40,908 bases of DNA from JALYGJ01 sp036558545 (GTDB lineage Bacteria; Chloroflexota; Limnocylindria; Limnocylindrales; CSP1-4), in assembly GCA_036558545.1 (NCBI GenBank), contig DATBFJ010000058.1:1-40908 (forward strand). The letters run 5' to 3'. The translations under genes were made by a program, and so were the position numbers. Numbering within the stretch: the stretch's first letter is position 1; every line of letters starts with the position of its first letter. The notes under the pieces were generated by a model. That model saw only the letters and a program-made list of their open reading frames with translations, had not been told where the DNA came from and did not search any database. Shown here in pieces: positions 1 to 7,614 of this stretch.

Positions 1-1
1 C

Positions 2-253
2 TGCTTCAGCCGCGAGCCAAAGCTGCGCACCGTGCTGTGGGCGTGGCGCGGGACGAAGATCGCGCCAGAAGAGATGGCCGTCGTGGGGCGCGTCCGCGCA
101 GCGCTTGACGGTGACCTCGGCACGCAGCTTGGAGATCTGCTAAGCGAACGCGAGGTCGACGCGGCGCGGCGGCGTGCCCAGGCACTCATCGACTCATGCG
201 TCTTTCCCGAGCCGGACCCAACTCGGCCGGCCGTGCCCTGGCCGCCCTTTTAG
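2..253 (+). CDS. SCO1664-family conserved protein, C-terminal part (5' end outside window)
   Basis: The reading frame is open from the first bases and ends with TAG at 251-253, so only about 83 C-terminal residues are present. The segment EPKLRTVLWAWRG followed by a helical Arg/Ala-rich stretch and the ending FPEPDPTRPAVPWPPF resemble the C-terminus of the SCO1664/TIGR03843 family, whose members finish with a similar 'RFPxPxxxRPxxPWP' tail. That family is a conserved protein of about 250 residues in Actinobacteria and Chloroflexota with a kinase-like fold suggested in annotations; its biochemical role is not established as far as I know. The next gene follows on the same strand. The family call rests on remembered motif similarity and is moderately sure. 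Confidence 0.6.
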   Translation, partial: CFSREPKLRTVLWAWRGTKIAPEEMAVVGRVRAALDGDLGTQLGDLLSEREVDAARRRAQALIDSCVFPEPDPTRPAVPWPPF

Positions 254-305
254 ACCCGACCTGGAGGGATTGCGTCGGTCGGAGCTAGCGACCACCATTC
301 CACGG

Positions 306-1625
306 GTGGACAGACCATCTACGTCGTACGCGTGGAACGACGACACTGCGCTGGCCTACCAGGTGTTCGGATCGGGCCCAGACCTGCTGTTTGTGCCCGG
401 GTCGGTGACCCACGTGGAGTGGCTCTGGGAGGAGCCCAGGGTGGCGCGATTCCTTGTCCGACTGTCTCGATTTGTGCGTCTGATCCTGATGGATCCGCGT
501 GGTTTGGGCATGTCGGATCGGCTGACAGAAACGCCGTCGCTCGAGGAGCGTGTCGCCGACATGCTGGCCGTCCTCGACGCGGCCGGCAGTGGGCACGCAA
601 CGCTGTTCGGAAGCTCGGACACGGGCCCTGCTTGTATTGCCGCGGCCACTGCTCATCCCGAGCGGGTGGATGGGTTGATTCTGCTCGGCACGTACGCCAG
701 GATCGCGTGGAGCGAGGACTACCCGTTCGGCGCCCATGAAGAGGACTTTGCCGACTTTGAAAACGCGGTAAAGAACGACTGGGGAACCGCTGAGCGGCTG
801 AGCAACATCTCGCCTTCCACGGCCGATGATCCCGCGTTTCAGCAATGGGCGACGCGCCTGATGCAAGTAGGTGCCAGTCCTCGTGCGGTGGTGCTGCTGG
901 CCCAGATGACGCGAAAGGTCGACGTTCGGGACCGGCTGGCGGATGTCGCGGTTCCGACTCTCGTAATGCACCGCGCTGGTGACCGTCTGAACTCAATCGA
1001 ACATGGGCGCTATCTAGCAAATCGGATAGCCGGAGCGAAGTTCGTCGAGCTGCCGGGTGAGGATTTTGTCGTGTGGGCGGGCGACACGGACGTGATCGTC
1101 GACGAGATCGAGGAATTCATGACGGGACACCGATCTGGATTGACGTCCCGCGTCGTCGCAACGCTCATGTACACAGACGTCGTCGGATCGACTGAGCAGG
1201 CGCGATTGTTGGGCGATGAACGATGGTCGAACCTGGTGGAGCTTCATAACTCCAGGGTGCGTGCAGAGCTCCGTCGCTTCGACGGCCACGAGATCGACAC
1301 GGCTGGTGACGGCTTCCTGGCTTGGTTCGAATCGCCCAGTTCGTCGATACTTTGCGCGCAGGCGGTGCTCCGATCGGTCGGTGAGATCGGGTTGAAGCTG
1401 CGTATTGGCATTCACGCCGGTGAGTGCGACGTCCTTGCAGACAGGCTGCGCGGCATCGCGCTCCACATTGGATCTCGCGTTGGCGCAGCAGCCTCAGCAG
1501 ACGAGATCCTTGTCTCTCAAACCGTCAAGGACCTCGTTGCGGGATCACGCTTTCAATTCAAGGATCGAGGCCCGCGCCAGATGAAAGGCGTTCCCGACGA
1601 GTGGCACGTCTACTCGGTCAGTTGA
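306..1625 (+). CDS. Alpha/beta-hydrolase-like domain fused to class III adenylate/guanylate cyclase
   Basis: A two-domain protein of about 439 residues if GTG 306 is the start. The frame stays open back to 174, but that would overlap the upstream gene by 80 bases and similarity to the family begins near YAWNDDTALAYQVFG; TTG 270 is another option, just behind GGAGGG. Residues about 10-270 form an alpha/beta hydrolase fold with an elbow FGSSDTGP (Ser104) and Asp226 in AGDRL. The usual catalytic His of the 'PGxDHxPW' motif is Phe254 (PGEDFVVW), and the elbow's last Gly is Thr106, so hydrolysis is doubtful. Residues about 281-439 are a class III cyclase catalytic domain: TDVVGST gives metal Asp291 and DTAGDGFLAWF gives Asp335. 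The likely role is ligand-controlled cyclic nucleotide synthesis, with the hydrolase fold acting as a sensor (inference). Its 3' end overlaps the convergent treS gene by 8 bases. Confidence 0.82.
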   Translation: MDRPSTSYAWNDDTALAYQVFGSGPDLLFVPGSVTHVEWLWEEPRVARFLVRLSRFVRLILMDPRGLGMSDRLTETPSLEERVADMLAVLDAAGSGHATLFGSSDTGPACIAAATAHPERVDGLILLGTYARIAWSEDYPFGAHEEDFADFENAVKNDWGTAERLSNISPSTADDPAFQQWATRLMQVGASPRAVVLLAQMTRKVDVRDRLADVAVPTLVMHRAGDRLNSIEHGRYLANRIAGAKFVELPGEDFVVWAGDTDVIVDEIEEFMTGHRSGLTSRVVATLMYTDVVGSTEQARLLGDERWSNLVELHNSRVRAELRRFDGHEIDTAGDGFLAWFESPSSSILCAQAVLRSVGEIGLKLRIGIHAGECDVLADRLRGIALHIGSRVGAAASADEILVSQTVKDLVAGSRFQFKDRGPRQMKGVPDEWHVYSVS

Positions 1626-4600
1626 CCCAGGAGTCGGTGGCCGCCGGGTTGCCGAACAGGTCGAGGAGCCCGCGGAGCGGGATGGACACCCAGTCCGGGC
1701 GATTGTTGAGCTCGTAGCTCAGCTCGTAGAGAACTTTTTGGAGCATTGCCAGCTCGAGCGTCGTTCGCAGCTCATCTGCGTTCTCCGGTACGAAGGCCTG
1801 GCCGCGCGCGCCCTCAAGGTATGCGCGCAGGTACGCGGTGGCCACGTGGAGATACCAGAATGATGCCCAGCGCTCGAGGCGCATCCGGTCCTCAGGCCGG
1901 ACGGCCCCACCGACTCGCTGGTTGAGCAGGGGGCCGTATGCCGCGTAGTGGAACGAACGCAGCATTCCCGCGACATCACTGATTGCCGAGCGCTTGAAGC
2001 GCCGCTCCGAGAGCGGTCGGCCGGGCTCGCCTTCGAAGTCGATCACCACCACGTCCTTGCCCGTCCAGAGGACCTGGCCCGCGTGGTAATCGCCGTGTGT
2101 CCGTATGCGAACGGCGGCCGGTTTCGAAGAGATCAGCTTGCCCACCTCTGCCATCACCGAGCCGGCAAGCTCCAGCGCCGCGTCGGCCTGGTCTCGGACA
2201 TCGTCCTCGAGCACCTCTCGTCGTTGCCGGAGCGCGGCAAAGGTGGCCGAAGACTGGTTGCGCAGCGTCTGGAACAGCGACCGCTGGTAAAGGGCACTGA
2301 ATGGCTCGGGCGTGAATGCGGGATCGTCGACGGTCGCGAGTGCCCGGTGCATCTGGGCGGTGCGCTCACCCAGAAGTCGGGCAACGCCAAGGAACGAACC
2401 GATGGCATCTCTGGCGAGCTCTGGTGTTGCTTCCTCACGCGCGCGGAGCAGGTCCTTGAGCGACGAGCCGCTCAGCTCCGGAGCGGGCATATCGTCGGCG
2501 GCGGCACGCTCGTAGAAGTCACCTATCTGGTCGAGCGTGTACTCCCAGACGTCGCCCTCGTTGGGCACGTACTGCTGAAGCAGGCCGATAGCAGCGGGCT
2601 CGTCGCTCCTTGTGCGGTACGCCAGCCAGCCACCGAGAGCGGGCGTGTACGGGAACCCAGCCTCGGTCAGCGCGCCGCCAACCTCGATGTCCGGGTTGAT
2701 GCCAGGTTCGAGCCGGCGGAAGAGCTTGAGCATCAGACGGTCACCAAAGGCAACGCTGGTGTTGCTCTGTTCGGCACGCCCGACTGTCGCCTCCAGCCGC
2801 TCGCTCTTGGACCCGCGCAGCCTGCGATACGCGTTCGTCGGCGAGGCCGTGACCTGGCCTCGACTGCCGGAGAAACGTCGCCGGCCGCCGATGGCATCGA
2901 GCAGCTCGTGCGAGAAACGAGCGTCGTAGATGGCGTCGTAGAGCAGCCAGGCCGGCTCGTCCGCCGCGCTGCCCGGTGGAACCACGTACGCGATCAGGGC
3001 CTGGGGCGTCTGCGCGACTATCCGCTCAACATCCTCGCCGCGACCCACAGCGAGTGGCAGCACATAAGCCTCGCTCTCGCCCTCGGTGTACTCCACGTCG
3101 AATATGGCGATACACGAGTCACCGATCGCCATCGAGTCTCTTACGGTTACCCGCTTGATGCGCCGAGCCTTCGATCGGAACCAGCGCCGGGCGCGCATGT
3201 AGCCGGGCAGCGCTGCCGTCAACTCGACCTTCGCGCGGCCGGCGATCAAGGCGTCAAGGCTCGCCGGAGCGTTCAAGGTGGGCGCCCGCTGGTCCAGCGT
3301 GCGCACCTCGTGGCCGCGTCCTGAGGGGTCTGCCTCGAGAGAGAACCAGATGAACCCATGCGGGGCCAGGGTCATAAACAGTGGTCCATCGCCAATCCGC
3401 GGAAATTCGACGCGGCCGAACATCTCGACCGGGACGAGGCCGCGATACGCGCCCAGGTCGAGGTCGGCGTACTGGACGAAGCGCGACATGTTGGCCACGA
3501 CCAGGATGCGCTCGCCGTTGTGCTCCCGGACGAACGCGACAATGCGCCGATTATCCGGGTGCAGGAAAGTGAGCGAGCCCCGACCAAATGCCGGGTGCTC
3601 CTTGCGCAGTGCGATGAGCCGTTTCATCCACCACAGAAGCGACTGCGGATTGGCCTGTTGCGCCTCAACGTTGACGGCCTCGTAGTGGTACTCAGGGTCG
3701 ATGATCGGCGGCAGGAACATGCGCTGCCGGTTGCCGGTGCTGAAGCCTGCGTTGCGGTCGCCGCTCCACTGCATCGGCGTGCGCACGCCGTTGCGATCGC
3801 CGAGATAGACGTTGTCGCCCATGCCGATCTCGTCGCCGTAATAGATGACCGGCGTGCCGGGCAGGGACATGAGCAGGCCGTTGAGCAGCTCGATACGCCG
3901 CCGGTTGTTTCCGAGCAGCGGCGCGAGCCTGCGTCGGATACCAAGGTTGAGGCGCATCTGCGGGTCGTGAGCGTAGACGCGGTACATGTAATCGCGCTCT
4001 TCGTCGGTGACCATCTCGAGCGTCAGCTCGTCGTGATTGCGCAGGAAAAGCGCCCATTGCGCGTTGTCGGGGATCGCGGGCGTCTGCTCGAGGATGTCGT
4101 AGAGCGGAAAGCGGTCCTCCATGCGCAGCGCCATGTACATGCGCGGCATGACCGGGAAGTGGAAGTTCATGTGGCACTCGTCACCGTCGCCGAAATACGA
4201 GGCGGCGTCTTCGGGCCACTGGTTCGCCTCCGCCAGCAGCATCCGGTCGCTGTACTTGCCATCGATGTGCGCGCGCAACTCCTTGATGAAGGCATGCGTC
4301 TCGGGCAGGTTCTCGCCGTTCGTCCCGTCGCGCTCATACAGGTACGGGATCGCGTCGAGGCGCAGACCGTCCACTCCCAGGTCGAGCCAGAAATCGAAGG
4401 CCTTGACGACCTCGGTGCGTACGCGCGGGTTGTCGAAGTTGAGGTCGGGTTGGTGATGGAAGAAGCGGTGCCAGTAATACGCGTTGGCTACCGGGTCCCA
4501 CGTCCAGTTGGAGCGCTCAGTGTCAGTGAAAATGATCCGGACTTCCTTGTATTTCTCCGGGTCGTCGCTCCACACATAGAAGTCACGATAGACGCTGCCG

Positions 4601-4989
4601 GCCGGAGCTCGGCGCGCGCGCTGGAACCACGGATGCTGGTCACTGGTGTGGTTGCACACGAGCTCGGTGATGACACGCAGGCCGCGCGCATGAGCCTCGC
4701 GAATCAGGTGTTTGACGTCGCGCAGGGTCCCGTACGCCGGGTTGACGGCGTCGTACTGGGCGATGTCGTAACCATCGTCCCTGCCTGGCGACGGATAGAA
4801 CGGCAGCAGCCAGATCGCGGTGACGCCCAGGTCGGCCAGGTAGTCGAGCTTCTGCGTCAGGCCGGGAAAATCGCCCACGCCGTCCGCGTCCGAGTCGAAG
4901 AACGCCTTGACGTGCAGCTCGTAGATGACCGCGTCCTTGTACCAGAGCGGGTCGGCGCCAATGCTGGCCGACGGTTGCTTGCGCCCCAT
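1618..4989 (-). CDS. treS: Trehalose synthase-maltokinase fusion (TreS-Mak)
   Basis: A 1,123-residue fusion. The N-terminal half (about 12-560) is a GH13 trehalose synthase interconverting maltose and trehalose. Its signatures are the start DPLWYKDAVIYELHVKAFFD, nucleophile Asp212 in LRLDA, acid/base Glu254 in LLAEANQW and Asp320 in LRNHDE. The C-terminal half (about 610-1120) is maltokinase, which phosphorylates maltose to maltose-1-phosphate; it ends with the kinase-like motifs RTHGDYHAGQVLW and VIDFEGEP. ATG 4989 is chosen because family similarity starts directly after it and AAGGTGG lies about 14 bases upstream. The frame is open to GTG 5151, 17 bases from the glgE stop, but that extra 54 residues looks unlike the family. 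It is the last gene of the alpha-glucan cluster, and its product feeds GlgE. Its tail overlaps the convergent cyclase gene by 8 bases. Confidence 0.95.
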   Translation of the reverse strand: MGRKQPSASIGADPLWYKDAVIYELHVKAFFDSDADGVGDFPGLTQKLDYLADLGVTAIWLLPFYPSPGRDDGYDIAQYDAVNPAYGTLRDVKHLIREAHARGLRVITELVCNHTSDQHPWFQRARRAPAGSVYRDFYVWSDDPEKYKEVRIIFTDTERSNWTWDPVANAYYWHRFFHHQPDLNFDNPRVRTEVVKAFDFWLDLGVDGLRLDAIPYLYERDGTNGENLPETHAFIKELRAHIDGKYSDRMLLAEANQWPEDAASYFGDGDECHMNFHFPVMPRMYMALRMEDRFPLYDILEQTPAIPDNAQWALFLRNHDELTLEMVTDEERDYMYRVYAHDPQMRLNLGIRRRLAPLLGNNRRRIELLNGLLMSLPGTPVIYYGDEIGMGDNVYLGDRNGVRTPMQWSGDRNAGFSTGNRQRMFLPPIIDPEYHYEAVNVEAQQANPQSLLWWMKRLIALRKEHPAFGRGSLTFLHPDNRRIVAFVREHNGERILVVANMSRFVQYADLDLGAYRGLVPVEMFGRVEFPRIGDGPLFMTLAPHGFIWFSLEADPSGRGHEVRTLDQRAPTLNAPASLDALIAGRAKVELTAALPGYMRARRWFRSKARRIKRVTVRDSMAIGDSCIAIFDVEYTEGESEAYVLPLAVGRGEDVERIVAQTPQALIAYVVPPGSAADEPAWLLYDAIYDARFSHELLDAIGGRRRFSGSRGQVTASPTNAYRRLRGSKSERLEATVGRAEQSNTSVAFGDRLMLKLFRRLEPGINPDIEVGGALTEAGFPYTPALGGWLAYRTRSDEPAAIGLLQQYVPNEGDVWEYTLDQIGDFYERAAADDMPAPELSGSSLKDLLRAREEATPELARDAIGSFLGVARLLGERTAQMHRALATVDDPAFTPEPFSALYQRSLFQTLRNQSSATFAALRQRREVLEDDVRDQADAALELAGSVMAEVGKLISSKPAAVRIRTHGDYHAGQVLWTGKDVVVIDFEGEPGRPLSERRFKRSAISDVAGMLRSFHYAAYGPLLNQRVGGAVRPEDRMRLERWASFWYLHVATAYLRAYLEGARGQAFVPENADELRTTLELAMLQKVLYELSYELNNRPDWVSIPLRGLLDLFGNPAATDSWVN

Positions 4990-5167
4990 CAGCCGCCCGC
5001 CACCTTGTTGCCGCCGGCAATAGGCTCCGTTTGGACGAGATACATCCAGCGGAATCTCCGCAATTGGTCGTGTGAACGACGGTCCGTCCAAGCGGCACAA
5101 AATGGCCCGTTTTCTGCGAACCGGTGGATCCATCCCATCCAGCTGGCGCACGCCGAGAAAGCTGAGC

Positions 5168-7123
5168 TCACGAGAGGCGCCTCAGCCACAGGACGTGGGC
5201 GGCGCGGACCGTTGGATCGAGCTCAACCCAGGCAGTGTCGCCGCTCCACGTGTAGGTCTGATCGTCGAGCAGATCGACCGCCCGGTACGGCACGTCACGG
5301 CGCAGGCCCAATGCGGCCTGATCGAGAGCGATCGAGCCCGACTGGCTCGCGTGGTAATCGAAGTTCACGACACTCAGGATGATGTCTCGCTGGTCGGGCG
5401 TGTTCTTCGAGTAGACGAGCAGATTCGGATTGTCGACCGGATGGAAGAGCAGCCTTTCGTTGGTCTGCAGGGCGGGATGCGCGCGCCTGGCGGCGTTCAC
5501 GCGAGTGATGAGCGCGCGCATCCGCTCTCCGCCTGAGAGGTCCCACGTGCGCTGCTGGTACTTCTCCGAGTCGAGATATTCCTCCGAGCCGGGCTCGCGC
5601 GGAACGGCCTCGCCCAGCTCGAAGGCCGGGCCGTAGATGCCGTAATTCGACGAAAGCGTGGCCGCCAGGACCAGACGCGCCTCGAAGGCCGCCGGGCCGC
5701 CTGTCTGCAGGTCCGCGTGCAGGATGTCTGGCGTGTTCGGCCAGAAGTTGGGACGGAAGAAATCGGAGACCGGCGGCCGTGTGATCTCCTCGAGGTATGC
5801 CTGCATCTCCGCGGCATTGTTGCGCCACGTGAAGTAGGTGTAGCTCTGGCTGAAGCCGAGCTTGGCCAGCCGATACATCACCTTTGGCCGCGTGAACGCT
5901 TCCGCCAGGAATACGACTTCAGGGTGATCCGCTTTCAAGTCCGGAATGCACCACTCCCAGAACGCAAACGCCTTGGTATGCGGGTTGTCCACGCGAAAAA
6001 CTGACACGCCGTGGCCGATCCAGAATCGGAAGACCTCATTCAGACCCTGCCACAGGCCACGCCAGTCGCGGCCCTCGAAGTCAAACGGGTAGATGTCCTG
6101 ATACTTCTTTGGCGGGTTCTCGGCGTACTGAATCGAGCCGTCTGGTCGCTGCCTGAACCAATCCGGATGCTCGGTCACCCACGGGTGGTCGGGCGACGTC
6201 TGGAAGGCGATATCGAGAGCGATCTCTATGCCGCGGCGACGCGCCTCGTGAACGAGCCGGTCGAATCCGCCCAGGTCGCCCAACTCCGGGTGAATGGCGT
6301 TGTGGCCGCCCACCGGACCACCGATCGCCCATGGAACGCCGGGGTCGGACGTGCTCTCCGACGCAACATTGTTCGGTCCCTTGCGGTACTGCCGGCCTAT
6401 CGGTGAGATCGGCGGCAGATAGAGGGTGTCGAAACCCAGGCCCTTGACATAATCCAGCCGGGCGATCACATCGTCGAACGTTCCGTGCCGGGCCGGATCG
6501 GGCGAGGCGGAACGCGGAAACAGCTCGTACCAGGCGCTGAAACGCGCGTTGACCGGATCCACAACGACGCCGAGCGGAGGATCCTGGACCGTCGCCCAGG
6601 TCAGATCTGGGTGGCGCGCCACAACTTCTGTCAGATGGACGTCCAGTGCGCTTTGGGCCGTGAGCATGGCTGCGGACTGCATCAAGGTCTGCTGATCGGG
6701 ACCACGTGCACGGCTGGCGGCTGCCTCGATCAGCTGCCGACCGATCTGCAGATCGATGGTCACGCCCTGACCGGCATCGATGCGCTTCTTCAGGTCGTGG
6801 ACCCAAGTCTGCCAGTGATCGACCCAGCCACTGACGAAGAACTCGAGTCGGCCCACCTCCTTCAGCGGTACGGCGGCGCGCCAGCGGTCGTTGTCGAGAG
6901 CCTCCATCTCGACCTGTTCCCAATCTTTGCTGGATGCGTGGCGCCACGAAAGTCGGGCGCGAACCTCGTCGTGCCCGTCGGCAAAGACGTCCGCCTGCAC
7001 CTCGAAGAGGTCACCGACCACCCGTTTGACGGGGAAGCGACCGCCATCGACCTGCGGCGTCACGTTCTCGATGATTGCCCGCTTCCGGCCTTCGACGGGC
7101 AGTCCGGGCCTCTCCGCGTTCAG
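5168..7123 (-). CDS. glgE: GlgE alpha-1,4-glucan:maltose-1-phosphate maltosyltransferase
   Basis: GlgE transfers maltose from maltose-1-phosphate to the non-reducing end of an alpha-1,4-glucan. The protein is about 651 residues, near the family norm. It starts with the family-typical IIENVTPQVDGGRFPVKRVV and an N-terminal beta domain, followed by the GH13 barrel. The nucleophile Asp lies in VFRVDNPHTKAF, the acid/base Glu in VFLAEAFTRP and a third acid in NFWPNTPDILH. The frame is open upstream to 7243, but no ATG, GTG or TTG fits the conserved start. CTG at 7123-7121 lies six bases after a perfect GGAGGT, and its last two bases are the first two of the upstream gene's TGA stop. I therefore propose a CTG start with translational coupling. 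It sits between a small membrane protein gene and treS-mak. Confidence 0.93.
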   Translation of the reverse strand: MNAERPGLPVEGRKRAIIENVTPQVDGGRFPVKRVVGDLFEVQADVFADGHDEVRARLSWRHASSKDWEQVEMEALDNDRWRAAVPLKEVGRLEFFVSGWVDHWQTWVHDLKKRIDAGQGVTIDLQIGRQLIEAAASRARGPDQQTLMQSAAMLTAQSALDVHLTEVVARHPDLTWATVQDPPLGVVVDPVNARFSAWYELFPRSASPDPARHGTFDDVIARLDYVKGLGFDTLYLPPISPIGRQYRKGPNNVASESTSDPGVPWAIGGPVGGHNAIHPELGDLGGFDRLVHEARRRGIEIALDIAFQTSPDHPWVTEHPDWFRQRPDGSIQYAENPPKKYQDIYPFDFEGRDWRGLWQGLNEVFRFWIGHGVSVFRVDNPHTKAFAFWEWCIPDLKADHPEVVFLAEAFTRPKVMYRLAKLGFSQSYTYFTWRNNAAEMQAYLEEITRPPVSDFFRPNFWPNTPDILHADLQTGGPAAFEARLVLAATLSSNYGIYGPAFELGEAVPREPGSEEYLDSEKYQQRTWDLSGGERMRALITRVNAARRAHPALQTNERLLFHPVDNPNLLVYSKNTPDQRDIILSVVNFDYHASQSGSIALDQAALGLRRDVPYRAVDLLDDQTYTWSGDTAWVELDPTVRAAHVLWLRRLS

Positions 7124-7614
7124 CGTTTTACCTCCACGAGCAATACCCAGGCATTGAGCACGCCACCGACGATTGCGACGATCCAGCCGGGAACGAGCCA
7201 GTAGAAGCCACCGCCAACAGCTGTCGCGAGGCTCAGTCCACAAACCATGATCGACACGCCCGGGGTCCCATTGAGCAGCGCGCCAACGAGTCGACCGCGC
7301 TTGTAGTCGGCCGCGGTAACGCGATAGCTGCGCGAGTAGAGACGCAAGGTCCAGGCGAGCATGAACAGACCGAGAAGCACGAGCTCGGTAGCCAGAATGC
7401 CCGTAGGTTGACCAGGGACCAAGAGTAGGACGCCGCTGATCGCGATGCCTGTGAGGGCCATGATGCCGGCCAGGGCGAGATCTGCGATGCCCGCCAGGCT
7501 GATGACCTCCTGCAGGTTTATCGAGATCGAGACGAAGATGAAACCCGCGAAAGCGACCGAGGCGACCACGACTGCGGCCGCCAACTCCGACCAGGCGAGC
7601 GGGTCAGCTTCCAT
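7120..7614 (-). CDS. Small integral membrane protein inside the GlgE cluster
   Basis: A 164-residue protein with four or five hydrophobic segments (about residues 7-28, 37-60, 66-88 and two in 110-160), including FAGFIFVSISINLQEVISL and GIMALTGIAISGVLLLVPGQ. The 'GFIFVSISINL' pattern resembles short uncharacterised bacterial membrane proteins with a similar first helix; I do not recognise a named function. ATG 7614 is chosen because the hydrophobic part begins soon after it and upstream sequence in this frame is only antisense-like Arg/Pro-rich text. It overlaps the end of the GH13 gene by 11 bases and the glgE start codon by 4, so it is translationally coupled on both sides. The position suggests a role linked to alpha-glucan or trehalose metabolism (inference only). 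Confidence 0.75.
   Translation of the reverse strand: MEADPLAWSELAAAVVVASVAFAGFIFVSISINLQEVISLAGIADLALAGIMALTGIAISGVLLLVPGQPTGILATELVLLGLFMLAWTLRLYSRSYRVTAADYKRGRLVGALLNGTPGVSIMVCGLSLATAVGGGFYWLVPGWIVAIVGGVLNAWVLLVEVKR

Noticed and set aside
285..1020. Two overlapping minus-strand open frames opposite the hydrolase-cyclase gene
   Set aside because: Arg/Pro/His-rich shadow translations; the plus strand shows both enzyme domains.
1948..3324. A 458-codon plus-strand open frame opposite the maltokinase half
   Set aside because: Antisense shadow without a ribosome binding site or recognisable motif; the minus strand carries the maltokinase signatures.
3358..5382. A 674-codon open frame on the plus strand opposite treS-mak and the glgE end
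   Set aside because: It is antisense to clearly conserved catalytic motifs, and its composition (Val/Arg/Asp-rich, no family motifs) is what high-GC genes give on the opposite strand.
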